A stretch of DNA of 64,000 nucleotides from Scylla paramamosain (taxonomy: Eukaryota > Arthropoda > Malacostraca > Decapoda > Portunidae), in contig NW_026973726.1 in assembly GCF_035594125.1 (NCBI RefSeq), positions 1 to 64,000 on the forward strand, written 5' to 3'. Positions 38,606 to 51,257 of this stretch are shown piece after piece. The notes under the pieces were generated by a model. The model saw nothing but the letters and a program-made list of their open reading frames with translations. It ran no database searches and was not told the origin of the DNA. Made by a program: the position numbers and the translations under genes. Each line of letters starts with the position of its first letter. Within the stretch, counting starts at the first letter, position 1.

Positions 38606-41600
38606 CAAAAACACTAAAAGGCAAGTTCTTCGTAAAAGTTGGTTTTATTCCCATGTAATGTGATTGTCCTGCTTTTTAGTGCTTTATTGCCTAACACGCT
38701 CGAAAACACTCAAAGACACTTTTCTGGTAATGTCATTTTTTTCCCACATAAAGCTAGTTTCGCATGGAATGTGTGGTTTTGATAACTAAGAATGTAAAAA
38801 AAACACTCAAAATGCACGCATTTAGTAAGGTTGTTCTGTTTCTTGATTAAGAGTGTTATTCATGATTTTCATTATTTTGGTATCCTAGAAACTTCTCGAT
38901 ACAGTCAAGTTTTTGCGTTTTTTGCCTTGTTATTCTAGTGAAACTATAAAACACTCATTATACACGTTTCTCGTTATGTCTTTTCTTTTCCTTATATAGA
39001 GTGCTTTGCATCCATTTTCCCGTTTTTTTTTTTATGTAACAAGCTCAAAAACACACAAAATATAGTTTTATGGTAATGTTATTCTATTTCTTCATATTGG
39101 TTAGTTTGCATGCGTTTTAGCGTTTTTTACGTAAATCTTTTAAAAGACACGTTTCCAGTAATTTTGTTTTGGATTTTCATATAGAGTGACTTTCATACTA
39201 TTTATCGTTTTGGTACCTAACATGCTTTTTGGTGCCTTTTGCTTCCCTATATAGAGTGCTTTCCATCTATTTTCGCGTTTTTTTGTAACAATTTCAAAAA
39301 CACTCAAAATATACCTTTTTGGTAATGTTATTCTATTTCTTCATTTTGGTTGGTTTGCATTCGTTTTAGCGTTTTCTACGTAAAACACCGAAAAGACACG
39401 TTTTCAGTAATTTTATTTTGGATTCCTATATAGATTGACTTCCATATTATTTATCGTGTTGGTTCCTAAGATGCTGAAAAACACTCATAAGACCGTTTTC
39501 TGACAAAGACATTTAATTTCCCCATATATGTGGCTTTGCATGCACTTTAGGGATTTGGTACATAACAGTTCGAAAAAAAAGCTAAATTTAACTTTTTTGA
39601 TAATGTTCTTATTTCAGATAATTTCCTGAATTTTGCCCGAATTTTGGTATTTGGTACCTGTGAAGATGAATAAGAAAGAAATTTTTTTTTTTATTTATTT
39701 ATTGTTTCTCAATAAAGAGTGTTATTTGTGGGTTTTAGCTTTTTGGTAATTAATAAACTTAAAAATACTCATAATACACGTTTCTCGTAATGTCCTTTCG
39801 TTTCCCAAAAATAGTGTTTTTTGTATGTATTTAAGCGTTTTCATTGGTAAGATGATCAAAAACACTCAAAATACATGTTTTTGGTAATATTATTCTGTTT
39901 CACTATAAAGAGTGTTTTGCATGCCTTTAAGTGTTTTGGTATATAAGGAGCTCAAAAACACTTAAAGGCAAGTTCTTGGTAAAAATTTGTTTTCCTCCAA
40001 TGTAATGTGATTGGCCTCGTTTTTACTGTTTTATTGCCTATCACGGTCAAAATACTCAAAAGACACTTTTCTGGTAAAGTCATTTTTTTTCCCACAAATC
40101 TATTTTCGCATTGAATTTCGGGTTTTGGTAACTAAGAATGTGAAAAGCACTCAAACTACACGCATTTATTAAGGTTGTTCTGTTTCTCAATTAGGAGAGT
40201 TATACATGAGTTTACCATTTTTGTATCTAGGAAACCTCTCCATATACACGAGATTTTGCGTTTTTTGCCTTGCGGTTCTTTTGAACTATAAAACACTCAT
40301 TATACACTTTTCTTGCAATGTACTTTTGTTTCCCAATATAGACTGCTTTGCATCAATTTTCGCGTTTTTTATAGGTAACAAGCTCAAAAACACTCAAAAT
40401 ATAACTTTTTAGTAACGTTTTTCTATTTCTTGATATTGGTTGCTTTGCATCCGTTTTAGCGTTTTTCTACGTAAAACAATGAGAAAACACGTTTTCAGTC
40501 ACTTTGTTTTGGATTCCCATATAGAGTGAGTTCCTTATTATTTATCGTTTTGGTGCCTAAAATGCTAAAAAAAAAAAAAAAAACACTCAAAACACATATT
40601 TCTGGTAAGGTCGTTTAATTTCCTCATATAGGAAGCTTTGCATGCACTTTAGGGATTGGTACATAACAGTCCGAAAAAAAAGCTGAAATTAACTTTTTGA
40701 TAATATTCTATTATCATATGATTGCCCTGAATTTTCCCAGAATTTTGTCATCTTGGTACTATGAAGATTAATAAGAAAAAAAAATCCTATTTTTTATTTT
40801 TTTTATTTTTTTTTATTTTCTAAATAAAGAGTGTTATTTTTGGGTTTTAGCTTTTTGGTACTTAAGGAACTTAAAAAAAACACTCATAATACACGTTTCT
40901 CGTAATGTCCTTTTGTTTCCCAAACATAATGTTCTTTGCATGTATTTAAGCGTTTTTATAGATAACATGATCAAAAACACTCAAAATACATGTTATTGAT
41001 GATGTTATTCTATTTCTCCATAAAGTTCGTTTTGCATGCGTTTTAGCGGTTTGTTATATAAGGAGCTCAAAAACACTTAAAGGCAAGTTTTTGGTATAAA
41101 TTGGTGTTATTCCCATGTAATATGATTGCCCTGCTTTTTAGTGCTTTATTGCCTCTCACGCTCAAAAACACTTAAAAGACACTTTTCTGGTAATGTCATT
41201 TTTTTCTCACATAAATATGGTTTTGCGTGCAATTTGGGATTTTTGGTAACTCAGAATGTGAAAATCACTCAAAATACACGCATTTAGTAAGGTTGTTCTG
41301 TTTCTCAATGAAGAGTGTTATTTATGAGTTTAAGCATTTTGGTATCTAGGAACCTACTCCATATCCACGAATTTTTGTGTTTTTTGCCTTTTTGGTTCGT
41401 TTGAACTATAAAAAACTCATTATACACTTTTCTTGCAAAGTCCTTTTGTTTTCTAATATAGAGTGCTTTGCATTAATATTCCCATTTTTTGTAGGTAACA
41501 AGCTCAAAAACACTCAAAATATACCTTTTTGGTAAAGTTTTTATATTTCTTGATATTGGTTGGTTTCAATCCGTTTTAGCGTTTTTCTACGTAAAACACT

Positions 41601-43991
41601 GAAAAGACACGTTTTGAACAATTTTGTTTTGGATTCTCATATATAGTGAGTTCCTTATTATTTATCGTTTTGGTGCCTAACATGCTGAAAAACACTCAAA
41701 AAACAGATTTCTGGTAAGGTCGTTTAATTTCCTCATATAGGAGTCTTTGGATGCACTTTATGGTTTGGTATATAAAATTCCGAAAAAAAAAACTAAAATT
41801 AACTTTTTTAATAATTTTTTTTTATCATATAATAGCCCTGAAATTTCCCAGAATTTTGGCATCTCGGTACCTATGAAGATAAATAACAAAAAAAAAAAAA
41901 AATCCTATTTTTTTTATTTTCTCACTTTGTTTCTAAATAAATTATTTGTGGGTTTCAACTTTTTGGTACTTAAGGAACCTAAAAAAACTTATAATACACA
42001 TTTCTCGTAATGTCCTTTTGTTTCGCAAACATAAGGTTCTTTGTATGTATTTAAGCGTTTTTATAGATAACATGATGAAAACTCTCAAAATATATGTTTT
42101 TGGTAATTTTATTGTTTCTCCATAAAAGGTGGTTTGCATGCGTTTTACCGTTTTGGTATGTAATGAGCTCAAAAACGCTTAAAGGCAAGTTCTTGGTAAA
42201 AGTGGTTTTTATTCCCATGTAATGTGATTACCCTGCTTTTTAGTGCTTTATTGCCTAACACGCTCAAAAATACTCAAAAGACACTTTTCTGGTAATATCA
42301 TTTTTTTTTTCCCCACATAAAGCTAGTTTTGCATGGAATTTGGGGTTTTGGTAGCTAAAAATGTGAAAAAAACTCAAAACACAGGCATTTAGTATCGTTG
42401 TTCTATTTCTTAATTAAAAGTGTTATTCATGATTTCCAGCATTTTGGTATGTAAGAAACTTTTCTTCTACACACATTTGGTAAGGTATTTCTGTTTCAAA
42501 ATTAAAAGTGTTATTCATGAGTTTCAGCTTTTTGGTATGTAAGAAACTTTTTTTATGTACACGAGTTTTTGAGCTTTTTACCTTGTGGTTCTTTCAAACT
42601 ATAAAACACTCATACACGTTTCTCGTAATGTCCTTTTCTTTTCCAATATAAAGTGCTTTCCATCCATTTTTGCATGTTTTGTAGGTAACAAGCTCATAAA
42701 CACATCAAAATATATCTTTTTGGTAATGTTATTCTATTTCTTCATATTGGTTGGTTTACATCCGTTTTAGCGTTTTTCTACGTAGATCACTGAAAAGACA
42801 CGTTTTCAGTAATATTGTTGAAATTGCTGAAAAACAATCAAAAGACAGGTTTTTGGTAAAGTCGTGTAATTTCCCCATATAGGTGGATTTGCATACACTT
42901 CAGGGTTTGTACATAACTCCGGAAAAAAGTTAAAATTATTTTTTTTATATCATGTTTTTTTTTTTTTTTACAAAATTTCCATTAATTTTGCCAGAATTTT
43001 GCCATCTCGGAACCTATGAAGATGAATAACAAATTTTTTTTCTCTCTCTCTATAAAGAGTATTATTTGTGGATTTTAGCTTTTTAATACTTAAGTAACTT
43101 AAAAATACTTATAATACACGATTTTCGTAATGTCCTTTTGTTATACAAACATAAGGTTCTTTACATGTATTTAAGCGTTTTTATAGGTTACATGATCAAA
43201 AACACTCAAAATACATGTTTTTGGTAATGTTATTCTGTTTCTCCATAAAGGGTGTTTTGCATGCGTTTTAGCGATTTGGTATGTAAGGATTTAAAAAACA
43301 TTTAAAGGCAGGTTCTTCGTAAAAATTGGTTTTATTCCCATATAATGTGATTGTTCTGCTTTTTAGTGCTTTGTTGCATATCACGCTCAAAAACACTAAA
43401 AAGACACTTTTTTGGAAATGTCATTTTTTTTCCCACATGAAGGTAGTTTCGCATGTAATTTGACATTTTCGTAACTAAGTATGTGAAAAATACTCAACTT
43501 TTTTGGTAATGTTCTTTTTTCACACATAAATTCCCTGAATTTTCACAGAATTTTGGCATCTTGGTACCTATGAAGATGAATAGAAAAAAATTAAAAGATC
43601 CCATTTTCTTATTTTTTTTATTCATTATTATTTTTTTTCTAAAGAGTGTTATTTGTGGGTTTTAGCTTTTTGGTACTGAAGGAACTTAAAAATCACTCAT
43701 AATACACGTTTCTCGTAATGTTCTTTCGTTTCCAAACATAAGGTTCTTTACATGTATTTAAGCGTTTTTATAGATAACATGATCAAAAACACTCAAAATA
43801 CATGTATTTGATAATGTAATTCTGTTTCTCCATAAAATGTATCTTGCATGCGTTTCAGCGTTTTGGTACGTAAGGAGCTCAAAAACACTTAAAGGCAAGT
43901 TTTTGGTAAAATTTGGTTTTCTTCCCATGTAATGTGATTGCCCTGGCTTTTAGTGGTTTATTGCGTAACACGTCCAAAAACACTGAAAAGA
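38606..43991 (+). repeat. Satellite HOR array, forward
   Basis: K anchors near 39718, 40828, 41944, 43066 and 43647. An H-to-F fusion lies near 39225 (CTAACATGCTTTTTGGTGCC). The 41944 unit has the E-core duplication and the short-H variant also seen in the 3048 unit. An internal deletion at about 43497 fuses E to J. No gene. Confidence 0.92.
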
Positions 43992-44446
43992 CATGCAAAG
44001 CGTCCCATATGAGGAAATTAAAGATCTTACCAGAAATCTGTCTTTTGAGTGTTTTTCAGCATGTTAGGCACCAAAACGATAAATAATATGTAACTCACTC
44101 TATGTGGGAATCCAAAAGAAAATTAGTGAAAACGTGTCTTTTTCAGTGTTTTACGTAGAAAAACTCTAAAACTGATACAAACCAACCAATATCAAGAAGC
44201 AGAAAAACATTATCAAAAATGTATATTTTTAGTGTTTTTGAGCTTGTTACCTACAAAAAAAAACAGGAAAATGGATACAAAGCACTCTATATTGGGAAAC
44301 AAAGGGACATTGCGAGAAAAGTGTATAATAAATGTTTTATAGTTCAAAAAAACCACAAGGCAAAAAACGCAAAAACTCGTGTATATGCTGAAACTCATGA
44401 ATAACACTCTTAATTGAGAAAACAGAGCAACCTTACTAAATGCGTG
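43992..44446 (-). repeat. Inverted HOR patch 4 (subunits I to E)
   Basis: Left join GAAAAGACAT|GCAAAGCG, right join GCGTGTC|AAAAACAC, followed by forward C. Internally it lacks the part of E just before AACTCATGAATAACAC, as patches 3 and 5 do. Confidence 0.88.
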
Positions 44447-47400
44447 TCAAAAACACTAAAAGGCAAGTTCTTCGTAAAAGTTGATATTATTCCCATGTAA
44501 TGTGATTGCCCTGCTTTTTAGTGCTTTATTGCCCAACACGCTCAAAAACACTCAAAGACACTTTTCTGGAAATGTCATTTTTTTTCCCACATAAAGCTAG
44601 TTTCGCATGGAATTTGGGATTTTGGTAACTAAGAATGTAAAAAAAACACTCACAATACACGCATTTAGTAAGGTTGTTCTGTTTCTTGATTAAGATTGTT
44701 ATTCATGAGTTTCAGTATTTTGGTATCTTAGAAACTTCTCAATATAATCGAGTTTTTGCGTTTTTTGCCTTGTGATTCTGGTGAAACTATAAAACATTCA
44801 TTATACACGTTTCTCGTTATATCTTTTTTTTCCTTATATAGAGTGCTTTGCATATATTTTCGCGTTTTTTTATGTAACAAGCTCAAGAAAACACAAAATA
44901 TATTTTTTGGTAATGTTATTCTATTTCTTCATATTGGTTGGTTTGCATCCTTTTTAGCGTTTTTCTACGTAAATCTTTTAAAAGACACGTTTCCAGTAAT
45001 TTTGTTTTGGATTTCCATATAGAGTGACTTTCATATTATTTATCGTTTTGGTGCCTAACATGTTTTTGGGTGGCTTTTGCCTCCCAATATAGAGTGATTT
45101 CCATCCATTTTCGCGTTTTTTGTAGGTAACAATTTCAAAAACACTCAAAATATACCTTTTTTTTAATGTTATTCTATTTCTTCATTTTGGTTGGTTTGCA
45201 TCCGATTTAGAGTTTTCTACGTAAAACACCAAAAAGACACGTTTTCAGCAATTTTGTTTTGGATTCCCATATAGATTGACTTCATTGGGTTTTATCGTGT
45301 TGGTTCCTAACATGCTGAAAAACCCTCATAAGACAGTTTTCTGGCAAAGACGTTTAATTTCCCCATATAGGTGGCTTTGTATGCAATTTAAGGGTCTGGT
45401 ACATAACAGTCCCAAAAAAACTAAATGTAACTTTTTTGATAATGTTCTTATTTTATATAATTTCCTGAACTTTGCCCGAATTTTGGCACCTCCTTACCTG
45501 TGAAGATGAATAAGAATGAAAAAAAATATGATCAAAAACACTCAAAAGACATGTTTTTGGTAATGTTATTCTGTTTCACCATAAAGTGTATTTTGCATGC
45601 ATTTTAGTGTTTTAGTATATAAGGAGCTCAAATACACTTAAAGGCAAGTTCTTGTTAAAAATTGGTTTTATTTCAATGCAATGTGATTGCCCTGCTTTTT
45701 AGTGCTTTATTGCCTAACACGCTCAAACACACTCAAAAGACATTTTTTCTGGTAATGTCATTTATTCCCCACATAAAGCTGGTTTCGCATTCAATTTGGA
45801 GTTTTGGTAACTAAGGATGTGAAAAGCACTCAAAATACACGCATTTAGTAAGATTGTTCTGTTTCTCAATTAAAAGTGTTGTTCCAAACTTCTCTATATA
45901 CACGAGTTTTTGCGTTTTTTGCCTTGTAGTTCTTGTGAAACTATAAAACACACATTACACACGTTTCTCTTAATGTCCTTTTGCTTCCCAATATAGAAAG
46001 CTTTCCATCTATTTTCGCGTTTTTTGTAGGTAACAATTTCAAAAACACTCAAAATATACCTTTTTGGTAATATTATTTTATTCCTTCATATTGGTTGGTT
46101 TGCATCCGTTTTAGCGTTTTTCTACGTAAAACACCGAAAAGACACGTTTTTAGTAATATTGTTTTGGATTCCCATATAGATTGACTTCCATGGGTTTTAT
46201 CGTGTTGGTTCCTAAGATGCTGAAAAACACTCATAAGACCGTTTTCTGGCAAAAACGTTTAATTTCCCCATATAGGTGGCTTTGCATGCACTTTAGGGGT
46301 TTGGTACATAATAGTCTGAAAAAAAAGCTAAATTTAACTTTTTTGATAATGTTCTTATTTCACATAATTTCCTGAATTTTGCCCGAATTTTGGCATCTCG
46401 GTACCTGTGAAGATGAATAAGAAAGAAAAAAAAATATCGTATTTTTTTTTATTTATTTATTGTTTCTCAATGAAGAGTGTTATTTGTGGCTTTTAGCTTT
46501 TTCGTAATTAATGAACTTAAAAACACTCAAAATACACGTTTTTCGTAATCTCCTTTCGTTTCCCAAATATAGCGTTCTTTGCATGTATTTAAGCGTTTTC
46601 ATTGGTAACATGATCAAAAACACTCAAAAAACATGTTTTTGGTAATATTATTCTGTTTCACCATAAAGAGTGTTTTGCAGGCGTTTTATTGTTTTGGTAT
46701 ATAAGGAGCTCAAAAACACTTAAAGGCAAGTTCTCGGTAAAAATTAGTTTTTTTCCAATGTAATATGATTGCACTCCTTTTTAGTGCTTTATTGCCTATC
46801 ACGCTCAAAAACATTTAAAACACACTTTTCTGGTAAAGTCATTTTTTTTCCCACAAATCTATTTTCCCATGCAATTTCGGGTTTTGGTAACTTAGAATGT
46901 GAAAAGCACTCAAAATACACGCATTTATTAAGGTTGTTCTGTTTCTCAATTAGGAGTGTTATAGATGAATTTTAGCATTTTTGTATCTAGGAAACCTCTC
47001 CATATACACTAGATTTTGCGTTTTTTGCCTTGTGGTGCTTTTGAACTATAAAACAATCATTATACACTTTTCTTGCAATGTCCTTTTGTTTACCAATATA
47101 GAGTGCTTTGCATCAATTTTCGCGTTTTTTGTAGGTAATAAGCTCAAAAACACAAGCGTTTTTATAGGTTACATGATCAAAAACACTCAATATACATGTT
47201 TTTGGTAACGTTATTCTGTTTCTCCATAAAGTGTGTTTTCCATACGTTTTAGAGATTTGGTATGTAAGGAGTTAAAAAACACTTAAAGGCAAGTTTTTCG
47301 TAAAAGTTGGTTTTATTCCCATGTAATGTGATTGTTCTGCTTTTTAGGGCATTGTTGCATATCACGCTCAAAACTTAAAAAAAAACATTTTTTTGGTAAT

Positions 47401-49158
47401 GTCATTTTTTTTTCCCACATTAAGGTAGTTTCGCATGTAATTTGGCATTTTCGTAACTAAGAATGTGAAAAACACTCAAAATACACAATTTGGTAAGGTA
47501 GTTCTGTTTATTGATTAAAAGTGTTATTCATGTATTTCATCATTTCGGTTTGTAAGAAATTTCTCTATATACACGAGTTTTTGCGTTTATTGCCTTGTGG
47601 TTGTTTTATAACTATAAAACACTCATTATACACGTTTCTCGTAAAAGTCCTTTTGTTTCCTAATATAGAGTGCTTTACATCCATTTTTGAATTTTTTGTA
47701 GATAACAAGCTCTAAAACACTCAATATATATCTTTTTGGTAATGTTATTCTATTTTTTCATATAGGTTGGTTTGCATCCGCTTTAGTGTTTTTTCTACGT
47801 AAAACACTGAAAAGACACGTTTTCAGTAATTTTGTTTTGGAATCACATATTGACTGACTTCCATATTATTTATCGTGTTGGTGCCTAACATGCTGAAAAA
47901 CACTGAAAAGACAGGTTTCTGATAAACTCGTTTAACTTTGCATGCACTTTAGGGTTTGGTACTTAACAATTCGAAAAAAAAAGCTATAATTAACTTTTTT
48001 GGTAATGGTTTTTTTTCCACATAAATTCCCTGAATTTTGGCAGAGTTTTGGTATCTCGGTACCTATAAGGATGAATAACAAAAAAAAAAATAATCCCATT
48101 TTTTAATTTTTTTTATTATTTTTTTTTTCTAAATAAAGGGTGTTATTTGTGGGTTTTAGCTTTTAAGTACTGAAGGAAGTTAAAAAAACACTCATAATAC
48201 ACGTTTGTCGTAATGTCCTTTCGTTTCCCAAACATAAGGTTCTTTGATTGTATTTAAGCGTTTTTATAGATAATATGATCAAAAACACTCAAAATACATG
48301 TATTTGGTAATATTATTCAGTTTCTCCATAAAATGTATTTTGCTGGCGTTTTAGCGTTTTGGTATGTAAGGAGCTGAAAAACACTTTAAGGCAACTTTTT
48401 GGTATAAATTGGTGTTATTTCAATGTAATATGATTGCCCTGCTTTTTAGTGCTTTATTGCCTATCACACTCAAAAACACTTAAAAGACGCTTTTTTCTCA
48501 CATAAAGGTGGTTTCGCATGCAATTTTGGATTTTTGGTGACTAAGAATGTGAAAAGCACTCAAAATACACGCATTTAGTAAGGTTGTTCTGTTTCTCAGT
48601 TCAGTGTTATTCATGAGTTTCAGCATTTTGGAATCTAGGAAATCTCTCCATATACACGAGTATTTCTGTTTTTTGCTTTGTGGTTCTTTTAAACTATAAA
48701 ACACTCATTATACACTTTTCTTGCAATGTCCTTTTGCTTCTCAATATAGAGTGTTTTGCATCAATTTTCGCGTTTTTTATAGGTCAAAAGCTCAAAAACA
48801 CTCAAAATATACCTTTTTGGTAACGTTTTTCTACGTAAAACATTGAGAAGACACGTTTTCAGTAAGTTTGTTTTGGATTCCCATATAGAGTGAGTTCCTT
48901 ATTATTTGTCGTTTTTGTGCCTAACATGCTAAAAAAAACACTTAAAACACAGATTTCAGGTAAGGTCGTTTAATTTCCTCATATTGGAGGTTTTGCATGT
49001 ACTTTAGGGTGTGGTACATAATAGTCCGAAAAAAAAAGCTGAAATTAACTTTTTTGATAATATTCATTTATCACATAATTGCCCTGAATTTTCCCAGAAT
49101 TCTGGCATCTCGGTACCTATGAAGATCAATAACAAAATAAAAAGAAAAAAATCCTATT

Positions 49159-49304
<146 letters not shown>

Positions 49305-50373
49305 AGTGTTATTTGTGTGTTTTAGCTTTTTGGTACTTAAGGAACTTAAAAAGAACACTCATAATACACGTTTGTCGTAATGTCCTTTTGCTTCTCAAAC
49401 ATAATGTTCTTTGCATGTATTTAAGCGTTTTTATAGATAACATGATCAAAAACACTCAAAATATATGTTTTTGGTAATGTTATTCTGTTTCTCCATAAAG
49501 TTTATTTTCCATACGTTTTAGCGGTTTGGTATATAATGGGTTAAAAATACTTCGTAAAAGTGGGTTTTATTATCATGTAATGTGATCGTTCAGCTTTTTA
49601 GAGCTTTGTTGCATATCACGCTGAAAAACACTCAAAAGACACTTTTTTTGGTAATGTAATTTTTTTTCCCACATTAAGCTATTTTTGCATGTAATTTGCA
49701 TTTTCGTAACTAAGAATGTGAAAAACACTCAAAATAAACAATTTGGTAAGGTAATTCTCTTTATCGATTAAAAGTGTTATTCATGCATTTATTCATTTTG
49801 GTATGTAAGAAATTTCTCTATATACATGAGTTTTTGCGTTTATTGCCTTGTGGTTCTTTTAAAACTATAAAACACTCATTTTACACGTTTCTCGTAATGT
49901 CCTTTTGTTTCCTAATATAGAGTGCTTTACATCCATTTTTGCATTTTTTTGTAGGTAACAAGCTCAAAAACACTCAAAATATATCTTTTTGGTAATGTTA
50001 TTATATTTCTTCATATAGGATGGTTTCTATGCGCTTTAGCGTTTTTCTACGTAAAACACTGAAAACACACGTTTTAAGTAATTTTCTTTTGGATTCACAT
50101 ATTAACTGACTTCCAAATTATTTATCGTTTTTGGTGCCTACCTAACATGCTGAAAACACTGAAAAGTCAGGTTTCTGATAAAGTCGTTTAACTTCTCTAT
50201 ATAGGTGGCTTTGCATACACTTTGGGGTTTGGTACATAATAATCCGAAAAAAAAGCTATAATTAACTTTTATGATAATGTTCTTTTTTCCACATAAATTC
50301 CCTGCATTGTGGCAGAATTTTGGCAAATCGGTACCTATGAAGATGAATAAAAAAAAAATCCCATTTTATTTAT

Positions 50374-50465
50374 TATCTATTATTATTATTATTATTATTA
50401 TCTATTATTTATTATTTATTATTTATTATGTTATTTATTTATTTATTATTTTATTTATTTATCCC
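50374..50465. repeat. TTA/TTTA simple repeat in subunit K
   Basis: TTA and TTTA units fill the A/T spacer of K. This spacer is variable in nearly every HOR, and this is its longest mixed-motif expansion in the window. Confidence 0.9.
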
Positions 50466-50812
50466 ATTATTTATTTGTGGGTTTTAGCTTTTTAGTACTA
50501 AAGGAACTTAAAAATCACTCATAATACACGTTTCTCGTAATGTTCTTTCGTTTCCCAAACATAAGGTTTTTTACATGTATTTAAGCGTTTTTATAGATAA
50601 CATGATCAAAAACACTCAAAATACATGTATTTGGTAATGTAATTCTGTTTCTCCATAAAAGTATTTTGCATGCGTTTTAGTGTTTTGGTACGTAAGGAGC
50701 TCAAAAAAACTTAAAGGCATGTTCTTGGTAAAATTTTCTTTTATTCCCATATAATGTGATTACCCTGGCTTTTAGTGCTTTATTACGTAACACGCTCAAA
50801 AACACTGAAAAC

Positions 50813-51257
50813 ACATGCAAAACGTCCCATATGAAGAAATTACAAACCTTACCAGAAATCTGTCTTTTGAGTGTTTTTCAGCATGTTAGGCACCAAAATG
50901 ATAAATAATAAGGAACTCACTCTATATGGGAATCCAAAAGAAAATTACTAAAAACGTGTCTTTTCAGTGTTTTACGTAGAAAAATGCTAAAACCAACCAA
51001 TATCAAGAAGCAGAAAAACATTACCAAAAATGTATATTTTGAGTGTTTTTGAGCTTGCTACCAACAAAAAAACGCGAAATTGGATACAAAGCACTCTATA
51101 TTAGGAAACAAAGGGACATTGCGAGAAAAGTGTATACACTTTTCTCGCAATGAATGTTTTATAGTTAAAAAAAACACACAAGGCAAAAAACGCAAAAACT
51201 CGTGTATATGCTGAAACTCATGAATAACACTCTTAATTGAGAAACAGAGCAACCTTA
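50813..51257 (-). repeat. Inverted HOR patch 5 (subunits I to E)
   Basis: Left join AAACACAT|GCAAAACG, right join GCGTGTC|AAAAACAC, followed by forward C. It contains the private 36-bp palindrome at 51117-51152. Confidence 0.87.
51117..51152. repeat. Perfect 36-bp palindrome inside patch 5
   Basis: Every base pairs around the GTATAC centre, and the outer ends are CATTGCGAG and CTCGCAATG. The other patches read GAGAAAAGTGTATAATGAATG here, so one arm is a private reverse-complement copy of its neighbour. Confidence 0.93.
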
